Source of the DNA: Purshia tridentata
Lineage: Eukaryota > Streptophyta > Magnoliopsida > Rosales > Rosaceae
Reading direction: 5' to 3'
Assembly (NCBI GenBank): GCA_003254885.1
Contig: QANT01005968.1
Coordinates: forward strand, 1 to 64,000
Length of the DNA: 64,000 nucleotides
Below, piece after piece: positions 24,524-40,752 of this stretch; within the stretch, counting starts at the first letter, position 1, and every line of letters starts with the position of its first letter. Below the pieces are notes generated by a model. The model worked only from the letters and a program-made list of their open reading frames with translations. It ran no database searches and had not been told where the DNA came from. Made by a program: the position numbers and the translations under genes.

Positions 24524-26667
24524 TTCCTTCACTGTGAAAGGTTACAATGAGAGAAATTTACAGAGCACAACTATATGAGAAAAGGAGGAGAATCTAATTA
24601 TGGAATATTTTGGGATATGATTAGTTGGGACTAATTTCTCTATCTGTACTGGTATTTGGCACATAATTAAAGTTTTTAAACTATGAGTAGCATGAGTTTG
24701 TGAACCAATTAATGCTATTGCATTGGGATATATATGACTTGCAAGAAAGTGAGGTAGGTGAAATGGTCTAGTCATCTATGAGTAACTTCATCATGTAAGG
24801 TTCAAAGTTGTTATGATCTGATTTGAAGCTGGTAGAGTAGTGGGATAGGATAGGGTTAACAAAGCCATATGGTCGACATGGATGATGTAATTTGTAATTA
24901 AAAAAACTTCATGATTCTGATTCCCAGTCCTAATTACTTTATTGCAGACTGTGATAAAAGGTTATTATCATTCTTTAATAGAGAGCAGAAACATTGGTCC
25001 AGGTGTGCCTCTCTCAAAAGAGGTTGCCTAACCATCACCAAAAACAAAGGCGGCCAAGGCAAGCAACCATCATTGGAACTATTGTGCTGCAAAGAAACCC
25101 ATTAAAAAGGAATAACCATCACCCCTATCCAAATTTTGGTGCATGAATACTTGATGGGGCACCTAATTATTACTAAAAAATTTGGATAATACTAAAAAAT
25201 AAAAAACATAGAAGGTGGAGTTTTGGTGACCTAATATTGTGCCCTGGTCACCTCAAGCAGACACCAAACTGTGAGAGAGAGAGTGTGTGCTTTCTGTTTA
25301 TTGGGTTTGCCTACCCTGGTCCCCTGGAGATGTTTACCACCAAAGGAGTGTCATTGGGTGCATTAGCTTGTTGTTATGTGTGGGATGTGCCTCTTTATTT
25401 ATTTATTTATTTATGGACAAAAAAAAGGTGTGGGATGTGCCTTCGACTTAAAGTGTGTGCCTCTTTTATACTAAAAGGTAAACAGACACTACTCAGATGA
25501 TGACAATGAGTAACTTGTTCATCCAAGTGCTGAAAGGTTAGAAGTTCAACCATAAGAGGAAATATACTTTTAGAATTTAAGCTGTTTAGCTCTAAATTAA
25601 GAAAACCATAAATTGTGATTTGCGACATGGATGAGGCTTAAGCATCAGCATCTTTTATGTTGTGTTTTAGAAACAAAAACAGAAAAAACCATGAATTCAT
25701 ATAAGCCAATAATACTGCAGATCATCATGCAAAGTTGCAAACTGTGTTATATTTACAATATCCAGAGTGCTTTTTGTTTTTAGCACTTCCACACTTCAGA
25801 ATGCTGCTTTCCGAAAGGAAAAGGACTAGAGAGAGATCTTAACATAATCATTATAATCGAGCAAAACTTTCATGTGACAGGTATATATACTCTATGTAAC
25901 GAGTGTATATATTGCATGTGTTTTGTGATCACTAGAGTAAACGTCATGGATGTTCATTGAAGGGCACTTTGAAAGATGTTCATTGAAGGGCACAACTTTT
26001 TCAAAGTTTCATCAATATCCGTCTGTCTGTCTGTCACCTTTTCTCTTGCCAACCATAAGAGAGGTTCCACCTCCATAAAAATTCAGATCCCAATGGTGAA
26101 TTACTCATGTCAGCAACCCTTAAAAAGAAAACTGGCTTAAGTACTACTTTTCATTTTATTTACTCAGAAAAAGAAATAAAGTGCTACTACACGCATGTGT
26201 CACGACAGTGCACTCAAGCCATACTCATAATGCATATATATCACAATCACAGCACTGATGAAAGCAGCGGAATCATGCACCATTTGCCAACAAAATCATG
26301 ATATGGACATCCCACATTTCCACCTTATGGTAATGAATTTTGAATTATAGATACATGATTCCTTTTTGATAATGACAAGCACTAAAGGTAACACAACAGA
26401 GAATGAATATCAGACTTAAAAAACTAACACTCCCACACTCCTCTTCAGAAGCGCAAATAACACCGTAATTACAACTAGCACTGTTATTTGCACTCCCACA
26501 GCGTACCGCAAATAGTATTCAAGGAGCACTGATATATTATCATTTCAGACTATACCATGATATCTTGGAAGAGAACATAAAATTTGTTACCATAAAGAAT
26601 AGCAACAAAATTTTGATTCCAGTTCCAGCATCTCTAATTTACTGAATGAAGTAGCAACAAGTTGAGA

Positions 26668-30473
<3,806 letters not shown>

Positions 30474-30690
30474 TTTCACTGTGCTTCTTGTGTTTTTCAG
30501 TGAGTGACAGAGTGTGTATGGGGTAGAGAGAAACCCTACAAAAACCTCCACAAGAAAACACCGAAGGGGTTGAATTTGATGGATAGCGTAGGACACAAGG
30601 CCGGTCGCTTTTATGATCAGAGAGATTTTTCATTCATTACTTAATTTAATTTATTTTTGTTTGTTTTCGTGCATGGCTTGGTGGTTAATG

Positions 30691-30699
30691 TTTGGCGGG
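30691..30699 (+). promoter_or_regulatory. E2F-like site upstream of the R2 gene
   Basis: TTTGGCGGG fits the E2F/DP consensus TTTSSCGS and lies 218 bases upstream of the R2 start codon. Plant ribonucleotide reductase genes are known E2F targets at the G1/S transition. A ten-base palindrome ACGACGTCGT with an ACGT core, the type bound by bZIP factors, follows at about 30714-30723. Binding is inferred from sequence only. Confidence 0.6.
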
Positions 30700-30829
30700 T
30701 CGAATTTGTACTAACGACGTCGTAGTTGGGGGCTTATATTTGGATGAATTGGGCTTGGGTCACCGACTTCAATATGGGAACTGAACTCAGATTTGTTGTT
30801 TTGAGGAATGTCCAACTATACTTGGCACA

Positions 30830-32118
30830 GTTTTGGATTCTGAAATTCTTTATTTTGCTATTGGCAGACGTTGTAATTGGGTCTTTTTATCACTTTAGTT
30901 CTCGTAGTTATAATTTTGACAATTGAACAAGTAAGGACAAATTAGATAATTTAGTCCTTATAATATAATTATTTTGAATTTTGAATTTTTGATCCCCTAT
31001 TTTTTACACCAAGGTTCTAAATTCATAACATAACAATGTGTAATGGAGGGACGGACCTAAGAATTAAAAATGAAGTAGGCTAAAATTAAAGGCTATAAAC
31101 TTAGGGTCTGTGATTAGATGGAGTCTGGCCCACGAAGCAGCATTAAATTTTTTTTTTAAAGATCCAGGATTATCAAAGGTCATGATATGCATAATGCTTC
31201 TAGAGCTTTCATTGCCTTAACAATTTCAACGCTCTTGATAACTTAATGAATGAGCTTTAGAATGATATTGTCAAAGTTAAAAATCAAGGCCTTATTGGCA
31301 AAAAAAAAATATATTAAAGCTTTGAAAATCCTTACTAGATCAACCAGACTTATGAACGATCATAAGTGAGGGGTGTGGCAAGGAATGTGGCGAGGAATGC
31401 GGTGAGGAACACGGCCATTTCGGCCATATTCGGCCATATTCATAGTATCTCATATCTTGATAGTTCACTTACGGATTTGCAGAACCTCCAATTATCCCAA
31501 GTTCATTCATGAGTGGCAACACATATTCATGAAAGTCTCTATTCCAAATGATGATCCTTCTGTAATGTTCTATTCCTCCGGCATCTATTAGTCAACTCTT
31601 CTCAAAAATGGTATTGAGTCTACCGTGAAGTCATGCAAAGTGCATGGCATTTCTGAGGGCATGGGGGATGTGACAAGGAACGCGACGAGAAACACAGCTA
31701 TTTCCGGCCATATTCATAGTGCTTCATATCTTCTTCACTTTCTTGATGCACTCAGAGTTCACTCTTTTGGATGAATTTAGTAATTTACAAAATGATATAA
31801 TTTATACTATGTCAACGGACTATATATACTTGTAACTTTGTAAGCTATCTTGAACACTGATTAACAAAGTAGCAGCTTTGTGCCTGTTTGAGTCTTTTGA
31901 CTACTGGGCAAAGCTTTGGACTTTGAAATTCTTTATTTTGCTAATGAGGAAATTAGAAACGTGGACGTTGTAATTTGGGTCTTTTTATCACTTTAGTTAT
32001 CGTAACTTTATTTTTACAATCAAGTCATTCTGAAATGTGAACAATTAAGGACAAATTAGATAATCTAGTCCTTATAATATAATTATGTTTTCATTTTGAA
32101 TTTGATCCCCCTATTTGT
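30830..32118. repeat. Direct repeat pair of about 190 bp flanking 900 bp of internal repeats
   Basis: The left copy (30830-31003) and right copy (31912-32118) share GAAATTCTTTATTTTGCTA, TTGTAATT(T)GGGTCTTTTT, ATCACTTTAGTT, AAGGACAAATTAGATAAT and AGTCCTTATAATATAATTAT in order. The right copy has two stretches of about 20-30 bases that the left one lacks. Between them lies another diverged repeat, at about 31371-31460 and 31668-31735, marked by GGAATGCGG-like words and CGGCCATATTCATAGT. The family is unknown; it could be a decayed mobile element or a segmental duplication. Confidence 0.6.
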
Positions 32119-32947
32119 CTTATGATGACCCTGTTAATCTTGATAATTAATCCTCAATTAGATTAGGAATCATGGTTTAAAGTTCATTGCAGAGAGGAGT
32201 AGACACAATCTTTAGAAATGACAGTTAGGAACAACAAGAAAATGAATTAGTTGGGGCACCAATAAATTTGCCTAGCTAGCTCGTACATTATGAAGTGCAA
32301 ATTTTCATGCCATTGGATGAGACAAATGTATAATCTCTTCACCTAATAGCTTAAACTCTTAGTATGAATATTTATCATGATATCATAACAGCCAAGTGTG
32401 AATTACCCGTAATAGGGACCATACATAAAAACTCTGAAATAACCCAAAAGAGGAACTACGTGTCCCCGCTTACTTCAGGATTAAAGGATATGAGAATGAG
32501 CTGCAGGCTTTTGCTGGGGAGGTAATTAAGCTTTCTAATCAACTTTGGGATGAATTAGCTAGTTGTCCATTGAATGGGCTTATCCAAAAATTGAAAAATT
32601 CCATATTTAATTGAATGTAAGTCTTAATTAAAATGTAGATTCCGTGTGAACAAATTAAGGCATGCAGTGTTGATTCCATGAAAAATGATCTAATGCAGAT
32701 TTCAAAACATCCAATAACAATTCCTAGCTAAGAGAAACTGAAAGATGCAGACCTGATTTTATTGCAACTTTATTGTTCCATATATATGTGCAAAAAAGCA
32801 AGCCTTGCAAATCTTAAAATTTCTATCACATATTCTACTTGGCTCAACTTTTCTTAAAACTAGATAAAGCATATAAAATAATTACATGATTAGCTTTATA
32901 CTCCACAATCAAACAATAGAAGAACCTCATAAACAAAGTGGAGGAAC

Positions 32948-35828
32948 CTAGAACTCGCGATCAGGGAAAAGCAAAGGAGCCACAAGGGACCAAACATAGA
33001 GTGCAGCAGTAACCCATTCTGTGCAGATTCGGACCCAAACCGACGTCCAGCCAACGTCTATCAGGTCTGAGCTCTCTGATGAGTTGGTCCAACCCGAAAG
33101 AAGCATTCCTGAATACATGCTAGCCAACGCAAATATCAGGTGGAAAAAAGTATAGGAATAACTCACGGGTTTTGCTTCTTTTTCCTTCTTTTCTTTCCCT
33201 TCTTCCAACTCCTTGCCATCAAGAAGAGGTTTCTTTTCAGCTGCCGCGCAATAAAATTTAACAAGTTTGTTAATATGTAATTAACAAGAAGCAATAGAGT
33301 AGCTTTCATGAATTGCAAATTTATCTTTATTATTTCCACTGAATATAATACAAAAATTTGTTTTGAGTACCTGATTTGGGTGAAGAGGGCGGTGATAAGA
33401 AAGTTGTTGAAGATCCAGCACGAAGTGCAGAGTACAAAACTGAAAGAATAGTCGTTGCCATCCCAAGAAGAAGGGTACTTACAGAGACTGCTTTGGAATG
33501 GTGAAGACCATTGCAAGCATAGCCACGAGGTTCACTGGAAAGAGCTGTGTAACACACATATGCACTATAAACAGATATCACAGAAGCAGGAAGGAGGCTG
33601 CCATTCACCTGTTTCAAGAGCGTCAGCAAGGCATGGGATTCAAAGTTCACACAACTTACAAAGCATACAGGAATAAGTTTAATGCTTGATAACATATGGG
33701 GAATGCGGGACACTTTACATGACACGTGATACAAACCAATGAAGTTGAACATTTTATCCTTACCGCCGGGTGTAGTGCAATAACAGCAAATGCAAATGCG
33801 AGAATCATGGTCATGACAATAAAGAAGACATTAAGGCCACAGTCTTCACCAGATGGGTTGAACCAAATGAACAGAATGCCTGAGAACGCAAATGCTACAA
33901 TGTAGCATACAATTGATACAACAAGCAGAGCAATATACCTGAAATATGCACATCCATACAGTGAGAACTCAAATTAAACCAGTGAAAGGGAAAATGATAT
34001 ATGAGTACTTAAACAAACCATTTCTGTTCATCTTTCTCTACCCATGCATCATTCCATGAGTGGGTAAAGTCTAGTAAGATAATTACTTGAACTAGTAAAA
34101 ATAAACCGGCCCCGAATTTTGATAGAGTTCCTGCAAGCATATATTATAGAGATTAACTATTCATTTTGGCATCAAATCACAGGGAACAAAATAAAAATTT
34201 TGCAATTAAAGAGGAGAAATGGTGACAAGATAACCACCATGGGAACTAGATTCATGACTGCCCAAATAGGGTGGTAGTTGGCCTGAGTACCTTCTATTTA
34301 AAATCTTTATATACATCATATACCACATAAACCCAGCCCTGAAGTTCCAAAGTCCCACTAATGAAAGAATTCTGTAGCTATATTCAACTAAAAACATATT
34401 TGACTTCACTTTTTATATATAGTAAATAAGCCACGAAAACAGTTATTCCATACTTTCATGAAATTCATCAACTCTATGCCTTTAAAATAATGAAATGTTC
34501 CTAAGTAACCATGGAAATGGTTGATTCTAACACCCAATCAGTCCCAATGTTGCACATCCCAAAAACAACAATTTCATTCCTCAGAAAACTGCACAAAAAT
34601 TAGGAATGAGAATAAGCATCCAAACTTGTATGAATTTCCAAACACACATATTACATATCATAGTGCCAAGAAAATGCTCGCTGAGGAAATTTTAGCTGCT
34701 ATGAGCAAAATTTTTATCAACATTCAAATCAATAATTATTAAATCAGGACTAACAAAAACCATCATATTTCCATAAAGTTTCGAAGACACGTGTTACATA
34801 TCCTAGTGAAAAGAATGTGTTTCTCCAACAGCACCAGGTTAAAGAAAAGAAGCATGAAATATTGATATCTCAAAACTAAATGTATATATATTGGTTAAAA
34901 AAAAGAGTGCTAACCATAGATTGAGATGACTATGTCCGGAAGGAAAAACATGAGAATGACAAGCACAAGCCAGATCACCATCTTGGCAATCCATCCACCA
35001 TGATGCCAGGAATCTCGTCTGTCATTTTGGTCCTTCACTCCAATCATTATAAGGGCAAGTACAGCAAAAAACAAAAAATTCCCCAAGCTCACGCGAAGAA
35101 CTGCTTGTATCTGATACCATTCCTTGGTGTGAGTCTCAGATGAGCTTATCCCTGAAAATGTCAAAGGATATCAAAATTAAATGTACAACAGTGGAAAATA
35201 ATATAGGTAAATGAAGCAGACTTTCCACAGAATCTCGGTTATTAACTTCACGCCTTCACGGGTATCATAAAGCTAATTTGGCTGAAATTCCAATTCTGAC
35301 ATTGCCAGTTTTCCATATTCAAGGGATAACCTTTCAAAATGCATTCCAAATTCATTAAGACAATTAGATAGCTCAGCTCAGATAATATGCATTCTATTCA
35401 TCATCCTTATAGGGTGATACTAACCCATTTTTTTAACTTGTGCAGTGAATTTCAAACTCCAAAAACATAACAGTAGCTATAACATGCATCCCATGACCAA
35501 TTGAACAAAACAAACCCAGCTCAGAAAACTCAGAGTCAAATACAAAGAACCCAAACTTCCAAACACTAAAGCTTCAAAATTGGGAGATAATTCACACACC
35601 CAATTGAAAATTAGTTCCAAAAACGAAAAGGGTTCGTGAAGAAGGGGACTCACATGGGATTTTCTCCAACAGAGGAGCTCCAACTTCTCTGAGAACCCAA
35701 GAAACGAGCAAGGAAAGACCGAAGAGACCACAGTAAGCGAGCCTTGCTGATCTCTTGGAAACGCCAGAGGCCACGGACGTGCAGAGACCGCATGTGGAAG
35801 CAGCACAGCAGGACATCAAGCAAGACAT
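32948..35828 (-). CDS. Serinc-domain membrane protein (TMS1/TDE1 family)
   Basis: Six exons on the minus strand: 35828-35654, 35151-34915, 34130-34019, 33938-33764, 33608-33371, 33240-32948. The sum is 1,230 bases, in frame for 409 residues, a normal length for plant Serinc proteins. The N-terminal MSCLMSCCAASTCGLCTS is the cysteine-rich start typical of the family. It is followed by many hydrophobic helices, among them YCGLFGLSLLVSWVL, LGNFLFFAVLALIMIGV and MVIWLVLVILMFFLP, with conserved loops HHGGW, LDFTHSWNDAW and FNPSGEDCGLN. A Lys/Glu-rich loop (KELEEGKEKKEKEAKP) precedes the last helices, and the C-terminus is LLFPDREF. Animal relatives were proposed to help put serine into membrane lipids and some scramble lipids; the plant function is not settled. 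It probably resides in the endomembrane system. Confidence 0.93.
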
Positions 35829-38131
35829 ATCTTCCTGCTTCTTGAAAATTCTGGGATTTTCTTCGAGAGAGAGTCGAAGTAAAGAGTATGTAGGACTGAC
35901 TGGTAGCTGTGCTCCGATGAGGTTGGTTGGTCTTTTTTTCTCTGGTGAGGTATTGAATATTCGCGTATTTGCGCACGTACTTTCAAACTTGATGTTCGTG
36001 ACCGTCGGATCTTTGCATGATGAGATGGATTTGACAAAGAAATAAACGGTAAAATTTGTCTTACTTTCTCAGAGTTTACGATAATTACGTAGATGCCTTT
36101 TGTTTCTGATTAGTGGTAAACTTTCAATTTAGCATTTCTCGTAAGGCTTTAAAATGGGCTGGGCCACAGCCCTGATCTACTTTTGTTGGCCCAGGCCTTG
36201 CCTATGTAAGGTCGACTTACGTGTGGGCCAATGAACCAGAGCAACATGACCCAATTCTATTTTTCTAAGAAGAAAAAGTTTTTGGTCAAAAAAAAAGAAG
36301 AAAAAGTTTAATATTTTATGAACTTATATTATTTTTTTTTCTCAGCTTAGATATTGTTGAGTGATGTATATTTTATATTGGTATTGAAAATCTTTAAATA
36401 GTAGGGAAAAGGGTGCTATTGGAAAGTAGTTAAATTTTCTAGTTTACTCGGATGAATAATGAAGCTAAAAGATGAATTGTGAAGCATTTCGTAGCCTCAA
36501 TTTCAAACTTGTCTTAAATATGCTGAAATGAAAATGTCAAAACTATTTCACTATGGGATAATTCGGAAATGGAGTACTATTTATGTTCCAACTTTAGCAT
36601 TTTCATCAAACAAATGGAGGGACTTTATTAGTTTAGGATATGAACGTTTAGTACGTCCACATCTAAAATAAGAGTTTGAAACCCTCCTCTTTTGACCACC
36701 TTTGGATTTGAACCGAAAGAAAATACCGCAATATTAATTTTATACGAAGAGTCTCTTATATTGTACTGACGGATCCACTTGTATCATTGAGGACCAGGGT
36801 TAATTGACCCTATGAAGCTAATTTTTTTCTCAATAAATTTAAGTTATTGTTTGTAATTTTCTTAAATAAATTGGCCACAAGTCTCTCATACCCATACATG
36901 TGAGCAGATATCAACATTTTTTTTATTATAGGGGAAGGGGAGGATTCAAACTCCAATGTGTAGTGGGGAGTTTTTGTCTTCAATCAACTAGGTCAATCCC
37001 AATTCATGACACTAAAAGTTAAATACTCCACAGTATTATCTCTGAGTGCTGTAGTTGAAGAGTCACCTAATAACCTACAGAAATTGGCACCCTAACTAGC
37101 TGCCACCATCTTTTGGTATGAACCCTTCTCTAGCTTTGACAGGTTGACACTCTAACGCATTATTTGCTTGATGTTTCTTGAAAGGGAATGTTGTGATTGT
37201 GGTGTTTTCACATCCTGAACCCAAGTCCCACCATGCAGCTTGGAGTTTTCCTTTTTTTCTCTCTCAAAAGTTAAGCAAAGGACGACACTCATTGGTGTCT
37301 CCAAGTTGCTAAACACACTCCTCCTGCCTCTTCTGCAGTGTGTGTATATGACCCTCATTGGTCTGTTCTAAGCCATTCGATTTGGACCCATTATTAGCTG
37401 GAGATTAATTAGAGGATCATTTTCACAGGTCCACATGAGATTTAAATGGAGAATTAAAGGTCTTATCCCTAATAGCTTAACGTACTCTTTATAGAGATAA
37501 GGTTTGGGACTTGGGAGCATTTTCATTGCCACTCTTTTACATGGCAATGAGACATGATTAGACACGTGGAGTGGAAATGTGACTGTGATGTTCTTGGCAA
37601 AACTAGCTAGTATTCTGTCGCAATCTTAGACTTTTAGTTGGAGCTAGCTATAATATAATGGCCCAATTAATTGAGTATTGATAATAATGAGAACTCAGTT
37701 GAGGTTCTCATAAAAATCTAAATTAATACTAGGTCAGTTAATCCAACATCTCAAGGTATTGGTACTGATAAATATGATCATTATAAAGTTGATGTTTTGT
37801 ACTTGCAGCTACTTTTAATAAGCCAGAGAGGAACAATTATGAATGGCAGACAAAACTTATCTGATAATGACGTTTAAGTTGGTATTTAGGGAGATAGTTG
37901 GAGAGTGTGCCACGTGACTTTGAGTAGGTACAAGTAGACCCTAAGACTAAGCAACGAAAGGTTGAACTCAAGTCAATGTGGATGCATATATCATCTGGCT
38001 TCCAAAATGCCAAACATGCATGCCGTACCTCCTCCCCTTATATATTTTGATGTCAATAAATTTGGGTTAATTTAGTTGAAGGCAAGGGGTTTTAAATAGC
38101 TAGTGAGATATTGTAGACTGATATATTCATC
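35829..38131. other. Intergenic region between Serinc gene and the DVL peptide gene
   Basis: The Serinc promoter lies in the first few hundred bases. A tRNA-like SINE fragment is found near 36.9-37.0 kb. The rest is AT-rich spacer. A TATA-like CTTATATATTTT occurs at about 38039-38050, about 90 bases before the DVL start codon, and is the best candidate core promoter for it. Confidence 0.45.
36916..37016 (-). mobile_element. tRNA-like SINE fragment
   Basis: Read on the minus strand, a box-A-like TGACCTAGTTGAT (about 36983-36995) is followed about 35 bases later by a box-B-like AGTTTGAATCC (36942-36952, consensus GGTTCGANTCC), then a pyrimidine-rich segment and an A-rich tail (the plus-strand T run at 36918-36926). 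This order is that of tRNA-derived plant SINEs. No clear target duplication was found, and the ends are approximate. Confidence 0.4.
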
Positions 38132-38251
38132 ATGGGAAACATGGGTAGGAGACTTTCTAAGTGTAAAAGAATGGTGAGACAACAGAGAGGGAAGCTCTAT
38201 ATTATGAGGGTCTGCATCTCTATGCTTCTTGGTTGCCACAAGTACTCTTGA
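38132..38251 (+). CDS. DVL/RTFL (ROTUNDIFOLIA4-like) small peptide, 39 residues
   Basis: ATG at 38132 opens a 39-residue frame ending in TGA at 38249-38251; a second in-frame ATG lies at 38141. The peptide starts MGNMGRRLSKCKRMV and continues RQQRGKLYIMRVCISMLLGC, ending HKYS. It matches the RTF domain of the plant-specific DVL/RTFL family: basic lead-in, (E/R)QRG(R/K)LYI(I/M)R, a Cys, then ML(L) and a C-terminal Cys/His. Family peptides such as ROT4 and DVL1 sit at the plasma membrane and, when overproduced in Arabidopsis, shorten organs by limiting cell proliferation along the long axis. The Val-Cys replaces the more common Arg-Cys. The gene is intronless and isolated in 4.9 kb of noncoding DNA. 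In Arabidopsis I recall DVL genes beside IPT7 (At3g23630), which agrees with the IPT gene of this window. Its size makes it easy to overlook. Confidence 0.85.
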   Translation: MGNMGRRLSKCKRMVRQQRGKLYIMRVCISMLLGCHKYS

Positions 38252-40752
38252 TCATTGATAATTAATTAGAAGCTAGCACATGTAATTAGCTAGCCAGCTA
38301 GTAGTGTTGTTTTATAAGGAGCATTTGAGTCCTTTAATTTGTGCAGGCATATGTTCCACTCCGCATCCTCTAATTTCTTGGTTTTGTTAGCTAGCTAGCT
38401 TTTTCTGTGACTTGCATTTGCTTAGTTTGCTTTGTACAATCAATTACCCTAAGAAGTAATATATAGGAAAATTGTGGATCATACGTAAGAAGTCCGATTT
38501 GCTAGATATCACCAATGTATATGTACAAGTACCCGATGTAAGCATATGCATGAAGTTAATTAGTCAACTTCATGCATTTCCGCTTCCCTTCCATTTTGAA
38601 GCATTATACTTGTTATCCCGCTTGTCCACTCTCTACCTAGAGGCCACTCCGGCCACCTACTGATTGAAGATGGAGCTAAAATGCTCGTGTTTCTGTCTCG
38701 CAGCACGTACCTCCGCCGTGGGTGCATCAGAAGATATGTGTATTCAGGTGCTGAGATTTTTGGGTCAGTGAGACCCATGCAGACTGTAGTCCCATATATA
38801 TGGTATTTTAGTGTACGAGTATGAGTAGGAATATTTGAGTTAGGTTCTTGTGTGAAGAAGAATGTATGATTGAGGGGTGAGATATGCCCAGTGTAGTGTG
38901 ATTGTGTAAGGTTAAGGTGCTCATGTGTTTATATTATGTGTTAGTGTAACTTAAATTAATTGCTAATACTACTGTGTTTAATTTTGTGTTTGCTGTTATT
39001 TTGTAAGTGGTATCTATTAATCTGACGTATTAGTCACCAGTCACCATCAATGTCTAATTAATATGACAATGAGCATCTCACAGATGGATTAACATAATAT
39101 ATCCTCGCAACAAATTAAGAAAACATATTTTGTGGTGCTAGACAGCTAAAATTAGGAAAAATCCAAGTGTGGAGTAGTATTATTTATGTATATACTCACA
39201 AATCTTGAAAATTAATTTGAACTGGAATATGATCCAAAAGCTTCCTGAAATCCAGGCAGCACTGGATTTGTTAAGCTACCCTAAAATACACAGTGGGACA
39301 AATTACAGCTCTCTTTGATAGAGACAGAGAGGGGAGAGGGGTGACCTTGAGATTAGGATACAACCAGTGATTGAAGAGGGAGACAACTCAGACAAGCTGA
39401 TGTGTCTCTCCTTTGTCATCTTTGATTCACAGGGACCCCCCCTCCCATATATGTAAACAAACCCAGTCACAGACTCATAGCCCCGATCCAACACTTGTCA
39501 CCCACCATGTATTTAAAAAGCTACCTAGCTCAAGTTCCAGGACCATATATAGTCCTTTGTTGCCTGGACTGGACTATAGTCTGGTAACATGAAAGGTGAG
39601 TGGTCCAAAGTTCCAACACCAAAGCTGATCAGATCGTGGGACAAATGCTCGAGGCTGGTGCGGGAGCAGAGGACGCGGTTATATATCATATGGAGGTGCA
39701 CCGTCATACTTCTGTGCTGGGAGGAGTGAAGCTGTGAAGGAGACAACAGACTCTGATTTGATGCAGAGGTTAAGATAATGTAGATATTGGGGGAGTTAAT
39801 TGGCTGTTGAGAGGAAAGTATGTAAAATTTGATGTGTAAAAAGGGGTCTACTGTGGCTGGGATGGCCATTAGACTGTGTAAAAAATAAGAGTGTAATGCT
39901 ACCTTTTTGTGTTGCAGAGTAAGATGATTCTATTAAAACAAAACAAACTGCATGCCAAGGCAGTGTGTAATAGTTGAAATATACAATGAACATATGTAGC
40001 AGTACCAACAAGCTGCACAACTAAAAGCAAGTTTACAGACCACTACACCTGTTTTGTTTTTGTAAGTTGCAGTTTCTGTTTTATCATCCCACCTCGCCTG
40101 GTACTAATCACTAGCTAATGAGCTTAGTCAGGAGTTCTAACATTGTGAATTCATGTGGCCAGTGGGCTCCTCATCAATAGGAATACCAAATTGAAGGAAT
40201 CCTTAGCAAGGCATACATGTTCGTTCTTGTTCTTGAAACAATCTCATCGATTAAAATAAACAAGAACAAAACACAAATTCAAGTCGAGAACAAGGAACAC
40301 ATTTGAACTGACAAAGTAATATGATGGGCCATGGCATCAACCATAATAACCCTTATATTTCAATATTTCAGACATTCAGTCAAATTCGTAAATATAAAGG
40401 ATCGTGCACAGGGACCTTGTACATTGTGAACTCTTGGAAAACAGAACTTATTGACTATTTTCCAGATACAAATTTACTACAAAACAAAAAGTAGTGCCAG
40501 CCCAAGAGGCAGCTCGAACCTAACTCTTAATATGAACCAAAAAAGGGGTTTATATTAACGAACAAGCATAACTGCTCAATATGTTTACAAAGTCAAATCA
40601 TACTCTGTGCATCTACAGAGAACCCCATCTCTCCAGTTTCCCCACCCCTCCCCCCAGCCCCCATAAGAAGAAATTAACTTTCTTTCCACATGCAAGTCAA
40701 GGCCACTTCCTGAGGAGCAAAGGGATCATGATATGAAAATGAACCAGATGAA
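38252..40752. other. Noncoding region downstream of the DVL gene
   Basis: No protein gene is supported. It should hold the 3' untranslated regions of the DVL gene and, at its far end, of the DUF21 gene. Between 38.5 and 39.9 kb base composition is less AT-rich than typical spacer and short frames are open on both strands, but none shows a family signature. A small hairpin can form from about 39538 to 39584 (CCAGGACCATATATAGTCC against GGACTATAGTCTGG); it is too short for a microRNA precursor. I saw no known plant microRNA sequence. Confidence 0.4.

Larger units (their letters stand above)
23223..26667. other. Intergenic region between MED33A and the ribonucleotide reductase gene
   Basis: No coding gene is supported. 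It contains an 88-bp tandem duplication and a Mutator-type MITE near 24 kb, listed separately, plus a 27-bp direct repeat around 25950-25996 (GTTCATTGAAGGGCAC twice) and a short TCTG run near 26022. Between 24.6 and 26.6 kb I see only AT-rich spacer. The last part should contain the 3' untranslated region of the ribonucleotide reductase gene. Confidence 0.5.
30474..32947. other. Intergenic region between R2 and Serinc genes
   Basis: The first 300 bases hold the R2 promoter. Beyond that is a long direct repeat pair (30830-31003 and 31912-32118) enclosing about 900 bases, listed separately. The remainder, 32120-32940, is AT-rich spacer that must include the 3' untranslated region of the Serinc gene. 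No coding gene is seen. Confidence 0.5.

Noticed and set aside
38652-38830. Short open frames on both strands downstream of the DVL gene
   Set aside because: Frames such as one starting MLVFLSRSTYLRRGCIRRY look peptide-like but do not fit DVL, RALF or CLE signatures.
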